From NCBI GenBank assembly GCA_007449985.2, contig VIIQ02000033.1, positions 248,001 through 312,000 of the forward strand: 64,000 nucleotides of DNA, read 5' to 3'. Source of the DNA: Desmodesmus armatus. Its lineage: Eukaryota > Chlorophyta > Chlorophyceae > Sphaeropleales > Scenedesmaceae. Positions 1 through 11,945 of the stretch are shown in pieces (position 1 is the stretch's first letter; every line of letters begins with the position of its first letter). The notes under the pieces are model-generated. The model was not told the DNA's origin, did not search any database, and saw only the letters and a program-made list of their open reading frames with translations. Position numbers and translations under genes: made by a program.

Positions 1-58
1 TAAGTGCCTGACCGTGTGTGTTGCATTGCCCCTGCTCTTGCTGCCTACTGCTTTTCAG

Positions 59-3000
59 CTGGACAAGGCTGCTGCTGACGCCAATGAGTACAAGGCTGGC
101 TATGACAAGGTGCTGGCCGACACTGTGGAGCAGAAGGCGCAGGTGGGTGATGTCACATCAGGTTGGCTGGAAGCACTGCATGGCTGCCCTTGCAGCAATA
201 GCCATTGTGGCTGCCCTGGCATCAAGAAAGTCGGCTTTGATGGACCACAGGCACGGTGCATCGCTATGCTGCATGGAGGGGCTCCCGTCGCACTTTCAGT
301 ATGGGGCTGTCTCATTGCAAGCCAGTTGCGGTTGGTCGCTTCACCCAGGTTCAGACTGCGCCAGGCTTGGGATCATTCAGGGATCCTTCACCCGTTTACA
401 CTGCATGCCGTTCGTCTCCTTGTGCAGTTGGACAAGGCCTGTGCGGATGCAGCTGAGTACAAGGCAGGGCTGGACAAGGCTGCCGCTGATGCCTCGGAGC
501 TCAAGGCTGGCTTCGACAAGGTCGCTGCCGATGCAGCCGAGTTCAAGGCAGGGTTCGACAAGGCCTCAGCCGATGCAGCGGAGTACAAGGCCGGCTATGA
601 CAAGGTGGCTGCAGATGCAGCTGAGTTCAAGGCTGGGTTTGACAAGGCGGCCACCGATGCTGCTGAGTACAGAGCAGAGGCTGAGAGGCGCAAGACCATG
701 GCTGACACTGCACTTGCGCAGATGAACCGCATGGCCGAGGACATGTCACAGGTGCGGTGATGGCGGCAACGTACTTTGATCTGCCACGCTGTGCTCCTCG
801 TCTTGTCTGGTGCCAACCTCTAAGTACACATCGGCTCCTGCTGGCGCGATACATCTGGGACTTGGCTGGGGCTTTCATCTGCTGTTGCTCGGCGTGATGG
901 CGAGTGAAAGCGCTTGCGCTGCCTTTCTGCTTGTGCCAGCTTTGTCCCAACCTACTATCTGCGCTCACTCGCCGTTTCACATGCTTGTACTGCATTGCAC
1001 TGTGTGCAGGTTCAGGAGCAGCTGCTGCGCGAGCGTGAGAACTACAGCGCTTTGCATGACCAGCACATGCAGCTGCGGCGGCAGCAGGAGGTGCTGGCAG
1101 CGGAGCTCTTGGTTGCCCTTGGCAGCTACAAGCCCAAGGCCAACATCGATGCAGGTCTGCCTGCTGCTACCCCGGCTCTGCAAGGACTGCCTGTCTCACT
1201 GTCCTGCAGCCTTGTGTATGGGGCGTGTGGGCTGCTGTAGCCCCCAAGCAGTCTGCTATACCATGACGTTGCAGGACAAAACAGTGTGTGATTGTATGCG
1301 TGTAACGGCCTATGAACCTGTCCCAGCTTGCGGCAAGGGCTGGGCGCCTGCAGCTGTTGCTCACTACAGATGTTGCTCACAAGCCAATGCTGGCTGCTGC
1401 TGTGACTCCTGTCGACCTGTTGTGCTGCAGGGACCCCTGCTGACAAGCTGCTGCAGATGCTGACCGATTTGCTGGATGGCACCCTGCCCAACCTCCAGGA
1501 CATCCTGCTCATTCAGAGCAGCATCTTGGAGGCGCGTGACATCTACCAGCCCTGGCGCCTGGGCAAGCAGCTGCTGGAAACCAAGGACCTGGAGGTGGGT
1601 TTCTGCATCATGCTGTTATTGGCGCGAAAACCACGTCGGGCCTGGATTGCTGACGTGTATCATGCCTCCGACTTCGGCTATGAATCAGTCCATGTGTTTC
1701 AAGGCACCTGGCTGGAGTAGGCATGCAGCCGTGCTGCTGCTGACTGCCAGGCAGGAAGGGTGCAACAGTGCGGTAGTGGAGCTGTGCATGCGTGCTTTTT
1801 GCCGTTGCTGCAGCGGCACTCCATGGTCACTTGCCAAGGGCTCTTCTACTGCCCTGCAGTCGTAACAGTGGCTGTTACAGTGGGCACTCACACTCGTGCT
1901 GTGTGATGCTGCGCTTGCGCCTTGCAGGACCAAGTGGGTCTGTCCCTGGTGCATCTCCTGGGCGACACAGAGACGCTCGCGCAAACACAAGCACCCCAGC
2001 CTGTCACTCTGCAGGAGCTCTGTGACCAAAACAAGGTGTCCGTGTCAGTCAGGTGGGTGACTGCAGCGACTAGCATCTCCTGTTGTCGAAGTGGAGGGGG
2101 CATATGCTGGCTGGTCAGCCTGGCAGCGGTTGTGTGGATTTGTTCACAGAAACTTGCTGGGGTGGTGCTGTGTGCCATCTTGTTCAAGGATGCTGTGCAG
2201 GCTGGTGGCTTGATTGCTGATTGCATGTGACTGCACCTTGTTGCAGGCTTGCAGTGATTGACGACAGGGCAGCCGCGCTGCTGGACATCCATTCGTGGGT
2301 TGTTTGCTGAGACTATTCCTGCTTTCCCTGTTGCTGCCTCTCCTGCATCGTGCAGCCCCAGCACAAGCAGCAGCGACCTGGGGGCTGGTGCAGACCTGGT
2401 GTCGATGCTGACCCAGATCATCACAGCACGCAGCGTGCTGGACCTGGGGGGCGTGACTCGCCAGAGGCGCGCAGCAGCTGCTGCGTCCAACGCTGCAGAC
2501 CGCCAGCTGCCGGGCGCAGACACCCCGGGCTCATCCAACGACCTGGGGATGCAGTCTGCGCAGGCCGGGCAGATGCTGGCTGCTGCGCAGGGCAGCTCTG
2601 AGTTGGTGCAAGCGCTGAGCCGGGGCCAGTCGGGGGAGCAGCCGCAGCGCCCATGGAGGCAGCGGCAGGGCCAGAGCCTAACCGGGCGGCGTGCAGCGCA
2701 GCTGCTGCACCACGCGGCGGGTCGCACGGCGGCGTTTGAGGTTGGCAGTGCGGACAGTGTCAGCACAGAGGAGCCGAGCAACGAGGAGCCGAGCAGCGGG
2801 GACGAGGGGGAGGCAGAGGCCGCACTGGAAGGTGCTGCTGCCAGCATCAGCATTAGCAGCAGCCAGCAGCTGCCGTCGCCTGAGATGCCGCCCATAGAGA
2901 TGGTGGAGCAGGTGCTGCAGTCGGCGAACGAGTGGCAGTTCGATGCGTTTGCGCTGGCTGAAGCCACAAAGGGCCACCCGCTGTCCACGCTGGCCTACTT

Positions 3001-5201
3001 CCTGTTCAGCAAGCAGGGGCTGATCGACCACTACCAGCTGCGGCCCACGGCCCTGGCGCGCTTCCTGCGCCGCATCGAGTCGGGGTACAGGACCAACCCG
3101 TACCACAACGCCACACACGCGTCGGATGTGCTGCAGACCATGCACTGCATCATCACGCGTGGTGGGCTCATGCCGGGCTATGTGGACCCCTTGCACTTGA
3201 TGGCCTGCTACACAGCAGCGGTAAGTCGATACTGTGTTTTGTGTTGCTGAGGTGGTTGGCAAACAATCATGTCCCACTATCGTGGTGTTCGCAATATGTG
3301 GTGCAGGGCATCAGGTGAAGCGTCTTCCAGACTTTGATTGCGCTGTCAAGTGGCGTGACCTGTGATAGTGTGTACCGGTAATCCCACTCCATGCATGCCT
3401 GGTGTGATGGGAGGGTTCAAAATCGTATTGGTTTTCCATGTGTACCTGCAGGTGGTGCACGACTTTGAGCATGGTGGGCTCACCAATGACTTCCTGGTCA
3501 ACAGCCTGGATGTCCTGGCGGTGCGCTACAACGACCGCAGCCCTCTGGAAAACCATCACCTGGCAGCGGCATTCACGCTCATGCGCAAGTCTGAGTACGA
3601 CTTCGTGTGCAACATGCCAAAGTCTGAGTTTGACAAGCTGCGCAAGGTGCGACATCGTGGGCTGCAGGGCTGACGGCGTAGTTGGTCATGCGGAGGTTCC
3701 GCAGTAGCATAAACCATGCACACTCAGACGAAGGTTTTCCATCATGTCACAGCCCTCTAATACTATGTGTGTGCCAGAAGGCACTTTGCAAGATCACCAT
3801 GTCATAACGACATAGACATCATGTAACTGCTTGATGCAACTCAAGAATTCAACACTGGCCATCTGCAGCGGGGGGTTGTGATGTGGCCGTGCAAGGGGAT
3901 TTGCAACGTCACAGCGCCCTTGTTGGGTGCTGGTGGGCTGTGAGTAGGGTTCTACATGGTTTGCGTGCAGGACAGGGGCTTTGGTTGCGTTGCTATCATC
4001 AGCGGCTCAGGAGTGTGTGTACACACATGTGCTGGTGCCTGCAGGTGGTGATAGAGCTGGTGCTGGCCACTGACATGAAGCAGCACTTCTCCATCCTCAG
4101 TCACTTCACTACGGTGCACAGGCTGAATGCTGGGGGGTCTATGACCCCCGGCACCAGCGGCAGCGACCCCATGATGGCTCTCAGGCAGCAGGCACGGTAA
4201 GGGCGGCAGCTACTTGGGGCTAGACATGCTACAGCTCTTGCCTGAGGTTTGTGCTGACGCATGTCTGTCAGGCACAGCTTCGCCTGTTTTGACTGCCTGC
4301 TAAGGACACTTGGTATTTTTCATTTGTCTTCTGCAGCTATCTTGCATCAGTGGCGCAAACTGACTGGCCAGTCATGCTGTGTGCTGTGCTGGCTGTCCTG
4401 CAGCACGCGTCTAGTGCATACTTGTCCTTCATGTATGTTTACCTGTGTGTGATGTGTGTTCAACATCAGGAAAACATGCCAGTCACATGCAAGGAATCCA
4501 GGAAGCGCACAAAACAATATCTTACAGCGATAGGCAAACTATGTGTGATGTGTGTGATGTGCTGTCCTGCAGGTCTGACAACTCCACAGCAAACTCCTGC
4601 AGTGTTGACCAGGACAAGATCGTGCTGCCACTTGACGAGAACGAGCGGGTGCTGGGCCTGCAGATGGCACTCAAGTGTGCTGACGTGGGACATGTCACAG
4701 CAGCGCTGCCTGTGCACATCAGGTAACAGCAACAGTATTACGACAACTGCTTTCAGAACGTGTACATGTCTTGTTTGGCTGGCTGCTTTGCCCCATGCAA
4801 GGCTTGAAGTAGAGTCTTGCACGGTGCTGCCATGCGGTTCCGCATCGACAGCAGCAACAGGTGTTCAAGGTTTGTCTGTAGCAGTTGACAGGTATGCATC
4901 ATGCAGGTTGGGGTTGCCCTGCCTCTGTGCTGAAGCTCGTGCTGATGCTCGTGCTGGTGCTGCTGTTGCTTTTAGGTGGGTGAACCAGCTGGAGGAGGAG
5001 TTCTTCCGGCAGGGAGATGTGGAGCGGGCAGCGGGTATGACCATCAGTCCCCTCTTTGACCGGTCAAAGCAGGGCATCACCAAGAGCCAGGTCGGCTTTT
5101 TCGACATTGTGGTCATCCCGCTGTTCCACACCTTCAGCAAGGTCTTTGGCAACTGCAAGCCCCTGCTGACCTACGTGATGCGCAACTACCGCTACTGGTG
5201 A
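59..5201 (+). CDS. Class I cyclic-nucleotide phosphodiesterase, 5'-partial
   Basis: Hydrolyses cAMP and/or cGMP to the 5'-monophosphate (family knowledge; substrate preference not readable here). Exons I assign, all joining in frame: 59-142, 428-751, 1010-1154, 1431-1594, 1928-2052, 2247-2294, 2356-3220, 3452-3646, 4045-4196, 4573-4722, 4976-5201, giving 825 residues plus a TGA stop. The window opens in an intron, so the start codon is upstream. Residues 1-135 are Ala/Lys/Asp-rich 14-residue repeats of the type FDKVAADAAEFKAG, probably coiled coil. A linker of unknown function and a low-complexity stretch follow, then the catalytic domain from about residue 475. It shows YHNATHASDV, the PDEase signature HDFEHGGLTNDF (from about 588), KCADVGH (metal-ligand Asp about 738), EFFRQGDVE and the nucleotide-binding Gln in KSQVGF (about 789). 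All key residues are present, so the enzyme should be active. No transmembrane segment was seen in the visible part. Exon 6 is only 48 bases. Confidence 0.93.
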
Positions 5202-8200
5202 GCACTACACTCGAAATGTCGCATCTTTGGGTGGTTGATGCATTTGCTGGATGCACTCTCTGTGTCTGCACAAGCGCGTGCGGGCGCCCGGGGGGAGGGG
5301 GGGTGGCTGGGTGTTTGCCTAGCGTATGTTTGCCTGGCGTATCAGCATTGCGGCATGTTCTGCAGAGGTGGTTAACGTCTTCAGTTGCGCTTCTTCTGTC
5401 TCGGGCTTGTCCGGCAGGGTGGCAAGTGGTATAGTTGGATGACGTGAAGGCAGTGCTGGGCTTGCTGGCAGAAAGAGGGGGCCGCATGCATTGGTTGCGG
5501 GCGTGGTGGCATGGTTGGCAGGGCAGGCTGCCTATGGATGTAGATTCTAAAATCTATAGCATTGTGGTTTGAGACAGTGTTTGCTGACGGCTTCTGTCTC
5601 CGTGCTGTGTCCTGTGATGTCTACAGGGCTGACCAGGCTGCTGTTGCTAACAAGCAGAGCTCCTGAGGGACATCCCCTGCGGTGGTGCCGCGCTGCTGTG
5701 GAGTGGATGGTTCCTGGTGTTCCAGGCAGGCAAACAATGTCCGCAGCGGAGTTAGAATTGTTCTTGCTACAGCCTCTTTGCCAATACGTCTCGCTTAGCA
5801 CTGTGATGTGTGTTTGTGTGGTGATGGGAATCGTCGTCAGCAATCATTTCTGTAGTTTACCAACTCCTCATCATGCACTGGACCCAGCATGTTTTACTGT
5901 TAATCCCGCGGATGCAGCGGTCGCCACAGTTTTCTGCGCAAACGGCGCCAGTTGCTGCCGGTTGGTTCTCAAACCGTCTGGCGAAGGTGCCGCGAGGACT
6001 CTGTTTTGTTGACCACTGCGTGTGGTGTGGTGTGCTATGGCGTATGCTGTGGCTGTGGTGGTGTGGTTGGTGGCCAGCTGCTAGCAGGTCCCATTTAGTG
6101 GAACCGGCAGCTGCAAGTGCTGTCAGATGCATTGCGTGAGTGTTGTTGGAGGACTGAAGCCGTGGCGTGTTTGGTTTGATGCTCTGGATGCAGTTTCAGG
6201 TTCCCTTGTGTGCTGCTGCCGCTGCTGTGCAAGCTGACCCTGAGGCACGATGCCATGGCGTGGCAAGTCTCGCGGCGCACACGGCAGGTGTTGCGGTGCG
6301 TGCGCATTTGTCAACTTGTCAGCATCCCCCGGCTGTACGGTGCGTGGTGTCTTTGGAGTTGCAATGCACCTCAGAAGCTCTTTGTGTGCTGTCTGATTGT
6401 CATTTTTACAGCTTGGTTTGGCGACTTTTCACCAGCTGATCTTGTAGCATGCCTGTATCAGCTTGAACCTAGCACGGTGCTATGGTTGGCTGCAGTGCAT
6501 GCTGCTCCATGCTGGGAAGAAGGCTAGCCTCCAGCCAACAGTGGCCGGCTGCATCAACGTGGTGCGCGTTTGTGACCGGTCTCGTGTTGCATTCTTGCTG
6601 TCGTGAAGTGTGGCGCTTGCTAGTTGTTGTATCTTGCTTGTTGCTCTGCATGCTTGATTCTGCTGCCTACAAGTAGATCAACCTGTTAAAGCGGTTGTTC
6701 TGAGCCGCCCAGCATCACCTTCTGGCAGATTTTGTCGCCGTGTGAGTGGTGGTTATGCAAGATGTGGCGGCGTGGCGTCATCTCCTGCTGTTGGCGGTGG
6801 TGTTGGCTGTTGCGCTGGCTGTGGTGCTCCGGCCATGCTGGTCTACAAGAGCCTGTTGTCAGCAGGCAGGATTCTCTCGACCGGCCCCCAGCTGCTTGTC
6901 TGCAGGGTTGGCTCTGCAGGTGTGCTAGGCAAGTGCACCAGTTTGAGCCTGTTGTCGCTGCTGGCTGCTCCTACAGCTGCCAGCCCCGTGGTGGTTGCAG
7001 TGCCTGGCTGCTCTCCAGCTGGCGGGTGCGGTTGCTGGCTCGGAGCTAGTGTGCGGTATGTGTGGCAGAGTGACTGCTTCAACTCAGTGCGGTTGGCTGG
7101 ATCAATGGTGTTGATTGTGGTGTGTTTGTGAGGGGACCACATGTATCACCATGACCTGGTTTTCGTCTTGTGGATGTTTGTAGCCGACTGTGTTTAAACA
7201 AATTTGTGGCTGTGCATGGTCCTGCCCCGCAGCAGGGCAGGTAAAATGGGTGGGCAGTCTGTAGGGGTGATGCCTGCCAGGTGTGAGTCCTGCCCTGTCA
7301 CAAGCAGGGCATCCTTGTCGAGTGACGTTCACAATGCCTTATGGCTGCCGGCCTTTGGTTGCATACCTTGGTTACGTGTGTGCCTTGCTTGTGTTGTGGT
7401 GTAGATTGCACGCACGTTCGCTGTGCGAGCAAACGGCGGGTTGAGGGCTGGGTGCCGCATTATAATGAGCAGTATCGGTCTTTGACTGCCTACATCTCGG
7501 CGTCGTGGTTGGGTGCGGCGTGCCCTTGCGTTGTGTTGACACACTGTGATGGGTCTTGTTGCAAGCTTAGCAGGTCTGCGCTTGTTTCCCCAGCGTTGTG
7601 ATTTTCTGACGGTTTTGAGCTATGTTGACGAGCCCTGTGTGCGCGATTCTCATGTCAGGGTGCATCGCATAGGTTTTCTGTGGAGGGTGTGGTATGAGTG
7701 TGGCGCAAGTTGTTGCAGAGATGAGCCCATCAGGACGGGCTGCTTAGATGTCTTGTGTGCATCTGTGAGCATCAGGGTTCATTTGAGTTTAGGTGAGGCT
7801 TGGCTGCTTGTATCCCAACTACGTCACAGTTTTGAGTCCAGCCAGGAGAGATCAAGAGGTTGCTTTGTGCCCCACGCACTCAGTGTCTGTGCATGCCGTG
7901 CTGAGCGGAGCGTGGTTGGCAGCAGCAACTGCCGACCATTGCGCTTGGTGCACAACCATCAGTGTTGCTGCATGTTGCGCCTTTCCCAAAGCTTCAACAG
8001 CAGAAGGATTTGGGGTTTAGAGTAACAGCTGCGAGTGGCTTGCCTCTGTGTGTAGGCCTCTGTGTCTGCAGCTGATCCGGGCGTCTGTTGGGGCAGTCGC
8101 TCGCTAACCTGCCGGGTAATGAGCACTTTGCGTGGCAACTAGCTGCACTTTGCAGGGCGGTCGAGTTGCCTTGCGCACTCTTTGGCGAGTTGCAGTTGAG

Positions 8201-9335
8201 CAAGGCAGGATGGAACTAGAGGCGTGCTTGTGAGGCGCTTGTGCCAGTAGCTGCCGTTGTGCACGCGGGCTGAATGTGGGATGGCGGGTGGGAATGTTGC
8301 TTTGTGGTGGGTCATAGAACGTACGGTCGGCCTTGGCCTGAGTTGCTACGCATCAAAAGCTGCTGCTGCTGGGGTTTCTTACAGAGAAGCGCGCAACATT
8401 GGTATACCTTTTTGTGTGTTGTTTGCCTCGTGTCTTGGGAATTCTTCCCGGTTGGGGCCACCTGGTTAGCTGCTAGGGAGAGCACTTGGTGCTTCAGTTT
8501 GCGTCGCTAACACTCATGTGCCCAGGCGGCCTGGTGGTTACACACGCGATGTGGTGTGTGGGTCTTCTCCCCCACATAGCAGGTGGGACAGCTCAGCAAC
8601 TGTACAGCATTCTTCTCTTCCCTTTTCGTGTGCAGTTGATCAGTCAAGCAGGCAAGCACGGGACTTTGCCTCAGCATATGCCCACCCCTGGGCCCTATTG
8701 CTTCAATTGTTTAGTGGCATGATGCCTTTAGTACCTGCGGCGGGTTGGACTCTCGACTGCAGCACATGCCCCCTACTGGCTGCGCTGTCGGCGGGTGCGG
8801 CAGCGTGCACATCACACGGGATTGTCACTGGGCTTGCTGCAGGACTGACTCCTTTGGGGCACAGCTGTGCTTGTGGGGTGAGCCATCTGTACTATCTGAG
8901 GTGGTTTGTGTTCGTGGTGTGGGTGTCTAACGACACTGAGGCCTTGTGCCGTGTGTATGATGTTGCGTGCCACCAGCCGTCCGCACTGCTGGTGTTGTGC
9001 ACCACTTGTGTCTTGATGATGTGGCAAGTCTGTGCTGCCTGCTTAGCACAGTCCTGCTTAGCACTTGGACTGTGCTACCTGCTTAGCGTACCCTTTTTGG
9101 GACATTCTTCACATTGTTGTCAGGGTTCTGCCATATGGCATGCCAAGGCCGTGCGACAATGCTTCTTGTGACTGTATGTGTGGGCTCAAATCGCTCCTCT
9201 CTTTGGGTGCTGACCTGTTTGGATGCTGACATGTTTGCATCAAACCCCCTTGAGATGGTCTCAGTGACTGGTTGGTGGTAAGGTATGGAAAATATCGAAC
9301 ATGATGCTGTGCATGTTTCAGCCTTGGTTGCAATC
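5202..9335 (+). other. T/G-rich stretch, possible very long 3' UTR of the phosphodiesterase
   Basis: No reading frame here resembles a conserved protein on either strand. The + strand is visibly rich in T and G and poor in A and C, like the introns of the + strand genes, and this bias lasts to about 9,520 before flipping. I infer one transcript running through to the TGTAA at 9,336. An unrecognised non-coding gene is the alternative. Short local repeats such as CCTGCTTAGCAC occur near 9,030-9,090. Confidence 0.4.
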
Positions 9336-9340
9336 TGTAA
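9336..9340 (+). terminator. Candidate TGTAA poly(A) signal of the phosphodiesterase gene
   Basis: TGTAA is the usual chlorophyte polyadenylation signal. This is the first + strand copy I find after the stop codon at 5,201, and it lies just before the base-composition flip at about 9.5 kb. Confidence 0.4.
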
Positions 9341-10400
9341 CTGCATCAGATGCCCGTCCGAGTGGCCAAGTGAGAAAGGACCAGCAGAAGGCCGTTATCA
9401 AGCCCACAACACACATGTGCGGTGGCAGCGTGAAAGCTCCACTGTGCTGCAAGTTAGGCTTGGCGTTGATTGCTTTCTTTGCACAAGTCACGAAGGCTTG
9501 AGGCTGTGACAGCTGCTGCCACTGTATATATTCTGGTATACTGTGCAGCCACGGTTTGTTACCAAGACCCCAGCCACAACCCAACGCCATCTCCCGGACA
9601 TCTGGACCTTTGCAGACGCCAGGGGGTTTCCTAAGGCAGTCACTGCAACATATACTTACCTCTGCCGCCGCCAAGTTCAACCGCGGCGGTCTAAGCCACA
9701 ATTGGCAGCCCCACCTGTCCTGTCCTCTCGCCGACAACACCAGCAACAAGCCGACACTGATATCACTTTGCATGTGTAGGCGCAAACACTGACAATGATC
9801 AGTGCACAGCAAGCAGTACGGCTAGCTACACCCGATACCACTCAAGACAGTCACCACACACCTACTACCACCGCGCCTACCTACTTGCAACACCCACGAT
9901 ATCTAACAGCGGCGTCATGCAAGGCCCTACCTACTCAGTCACACTAACAGTGGTACTGCCAGTAGGTACACAGCTTGAGCAAGCTTGACCCCATCCATGC
10001 ACACACGCCTACCTAAGGTCACACAATAGGGTGGGGGGGGGGGTCCTACAAGACTCCACAAGGCCTTGGGCCCTTCCCGTTCTAAACCTCAAACCGTAAG
10101 CCCTAAGCTTGAACCCAGTCAGTTGCACAGCTACCTGAAGATTTGAAATGACAAGGCGTCAAGGGTTAGGATAGCCAGGCTGCTTTCACAGATCTAACTG
10201 CCTCGCATACGGCTTGCCTGACTGCCAAAGGCATACATGTGGCGGTTGTGGCTCTGCAAAAAGTACAGGATGCACAGCACATGGTGATTATGTAAGCACA
10301 GCACACACAACCAACATGCCTGGCATGCCAACACAAGTGCGACACAGCATGACTAATTGTCCCGTCTGTTGTTGAGTGATCACATGACCAGGCAACCAAG
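9341..10400. other. Gap between convergent genes, A/C-rich
   Basis: No gene seen. From about 9,540 the + strand becomes rich in A and C (many CACC, CCTACC and ACACAC words), the mirror image of the T/G-rich stretch to its left. This fits transcription from the - strand on the right side and a boundary between two convergent transcripts. Confidence 0.4.
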
Positions 10401-10405
10401 TTACA
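10401..10405 (-). terminator. Candidate TGTAA poly(A) signal of the kinase gene
   Basis: TTACA on the + strand reads TGTAA on the - strand. It is the nearest such copy downstream of the kinase stop codon and implies a 3' UTR of about 1.5 kb. Confidence 0.4.
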
Positions 10406-10945
10406 CCTTGCCAACCACAGCCAATTGTCAGACCCGGCACAGGGTGGCAGGGTTTGGGTGGCAGCCTCAACCCTGAACCCCAGATCAAGCCGTTCCACAT
10501 ACTGAAGGTATGTCAGTCTGGCAGGCGTGGTGCACACCGCTACAACCCTCACAACAGAAAAGCCTGCCCTATAGCCTTTGAACCTGCCCAGGGCCCACAA
10601 TAGTCAACTAGTGTGAAGTCACACTAACAAGCCCGGCAGACTGTAGCTACACTGCTGCCTAGGCTGCGGTACGTGCGCCAGCCAATCAAGTTGATCGACC
10701 GCACACCACCTATGTCAGATGCTGCTGGGGTGGCAACTGCATGGTACCAGCTCACCCAGAGCTAAACATCACACACAAAACCCTACAGAAACCTTACGAA
10801 AAACCCACAAAACCTTCAACCTTCCGCCATGCTGCATCCAACACTCCAACAGTTGCAATCCCTTCCTGCAGGTGGGAGAAGTCCCTCAAAGAAAGTCCCC
10901 ATCTTTGCTGCCATGCCATCGTTCTGAGGCTCACTAGGCGGGCAA

Positions 10946-11102
10946 CCCCCCTTCACCACTAAGCACCCACCCTTCACATTGTGGCCACACAGCCTTGAAG
11001 GGGGTGGTGAAGGGGGGTGTGAAGGAGTATGCCCCCTTCAAACCCCACACCCTGCACCTGTGAAGGGGGTCACCCTTGGTGTGAAGCCTCCCCCTTCACC
11101 AC
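10946..11102. repeat. Inverted repeats with arm CCCCCCTTCACCAC
   Basis: CCCCCCTTCACCAC at 10,946-10,959 is the exact reverse complement of 11,004-11,017. A third, nearly identical arm ends at about 11,102 in the same orientation as the first. Either outer arm could pair with the middle one. The region lies in the inferred 3' UTR of the kinase. Confidence 0.8.
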
Positions 11103-11368
11103 AGCGCTGTCATCCGATGTGCGACACAGTGTGCTGCTTGCTGCTCCCACACAGCCACAGAAAGGCAGCAGTGCACTTGCGTGAGCAGGAGCAGGTCCAA
11201 GCCAGCTGCACACATCCATCTTGCAACAAGCAGTGCGGCTGCATCTGCGCCATGCTTGAACCGGCCGTGAATGCTTCCGGCAGCAGCCTCTGCATATGGC
11301 ACACGGCATCCGGTTGCTTGAGGCTGCTGCAGTACCTGCACCCACTGCCACACCTGCTAAGCTCCCAA

Positions 11369-11402
<34 letters not shown>

Positions 11403-11541
11403 TGCTGGCTGAAACTGTGTTGCTGCCGGCAGAATCCGGCTGACAGTGCCGCTGGCTGGCGTCCTTTCTTGCACGATGAACGAGCCGGCCAAGCAGTCAA
11501 TGCTGCTGAACATGGGCTGTGCTCATGTGCCCCCAATCACC

Positions 11542-11633
11542 TGACTCAGCTGACTCACCATGACTCAACCATGCGCCCAGTCAGCCGAGTTAGCTGAGTC
11601 AGCTTAGTCATCTGTACCCAATCAGCTGAGTCA
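11542..11633. promoter_or_regulatory. Cluster of five TGA(C/G)TCA motifs
   Basis: TGACTCA occurs at 11,542, 11,551 and 11,561 and TGAGTCA at 11,595 and 11,627, several inside GCTGA(C/G)TCAGC palindromes. This is the core recognised by GCN4/AP-1-type bZIP factors in other eukaryotes. The cluster lies downstream of the kinase stop codon, so a regulatory role is only a guess. Confidence 0.35.
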
Positions 11634-11688
11634 GCTGAGAGGCTGCCATCAGCGCTGCTGGTCACACCCGCAGGCAATCACCTGGCAC

Positions 11689-11935
11689 TTGCCGCTGCAT
11701 ATCGTTCTTGTGCTGCTGTGTGACCTGCTGCTGCCACCAGGTGCTGACGTCACCACAGTGTCAACTCAAGCTCTGCTGCTGCCGCTGCTGCTGCTGCTGC
11801 TGCCGCCAGGTGTTGGCATCACCACACAGTCAGCTGAGCTGTGTGCCACTGCTGCCACTGCTGCTGCTGCCACTGCTGCCACTGCTGCCCTGCTGCTGCT
11901 GCTGCCAAGTGCTGGCTTCCCCACCACACCGTGAG
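11689..11935. repeat. CTG/CTGCC low-complexity stretch
   Basis: Triplet-rich sequence (CTG, CTGCCACTG) immediately beyond the kinase stop codon, in its inferred 3' UTR. No protein is supported. Confidence 0.6.
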
Positions 11936-11945
11936 CCAAGCTCTG

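Noticed and set aside
8518..9171. 217-codon open frame as an unknown gene
   Set aside because: Composition follows the surrounding T/G-rich DNA, there is no domain or repeat pattern, and no splice-linked partner was seen.
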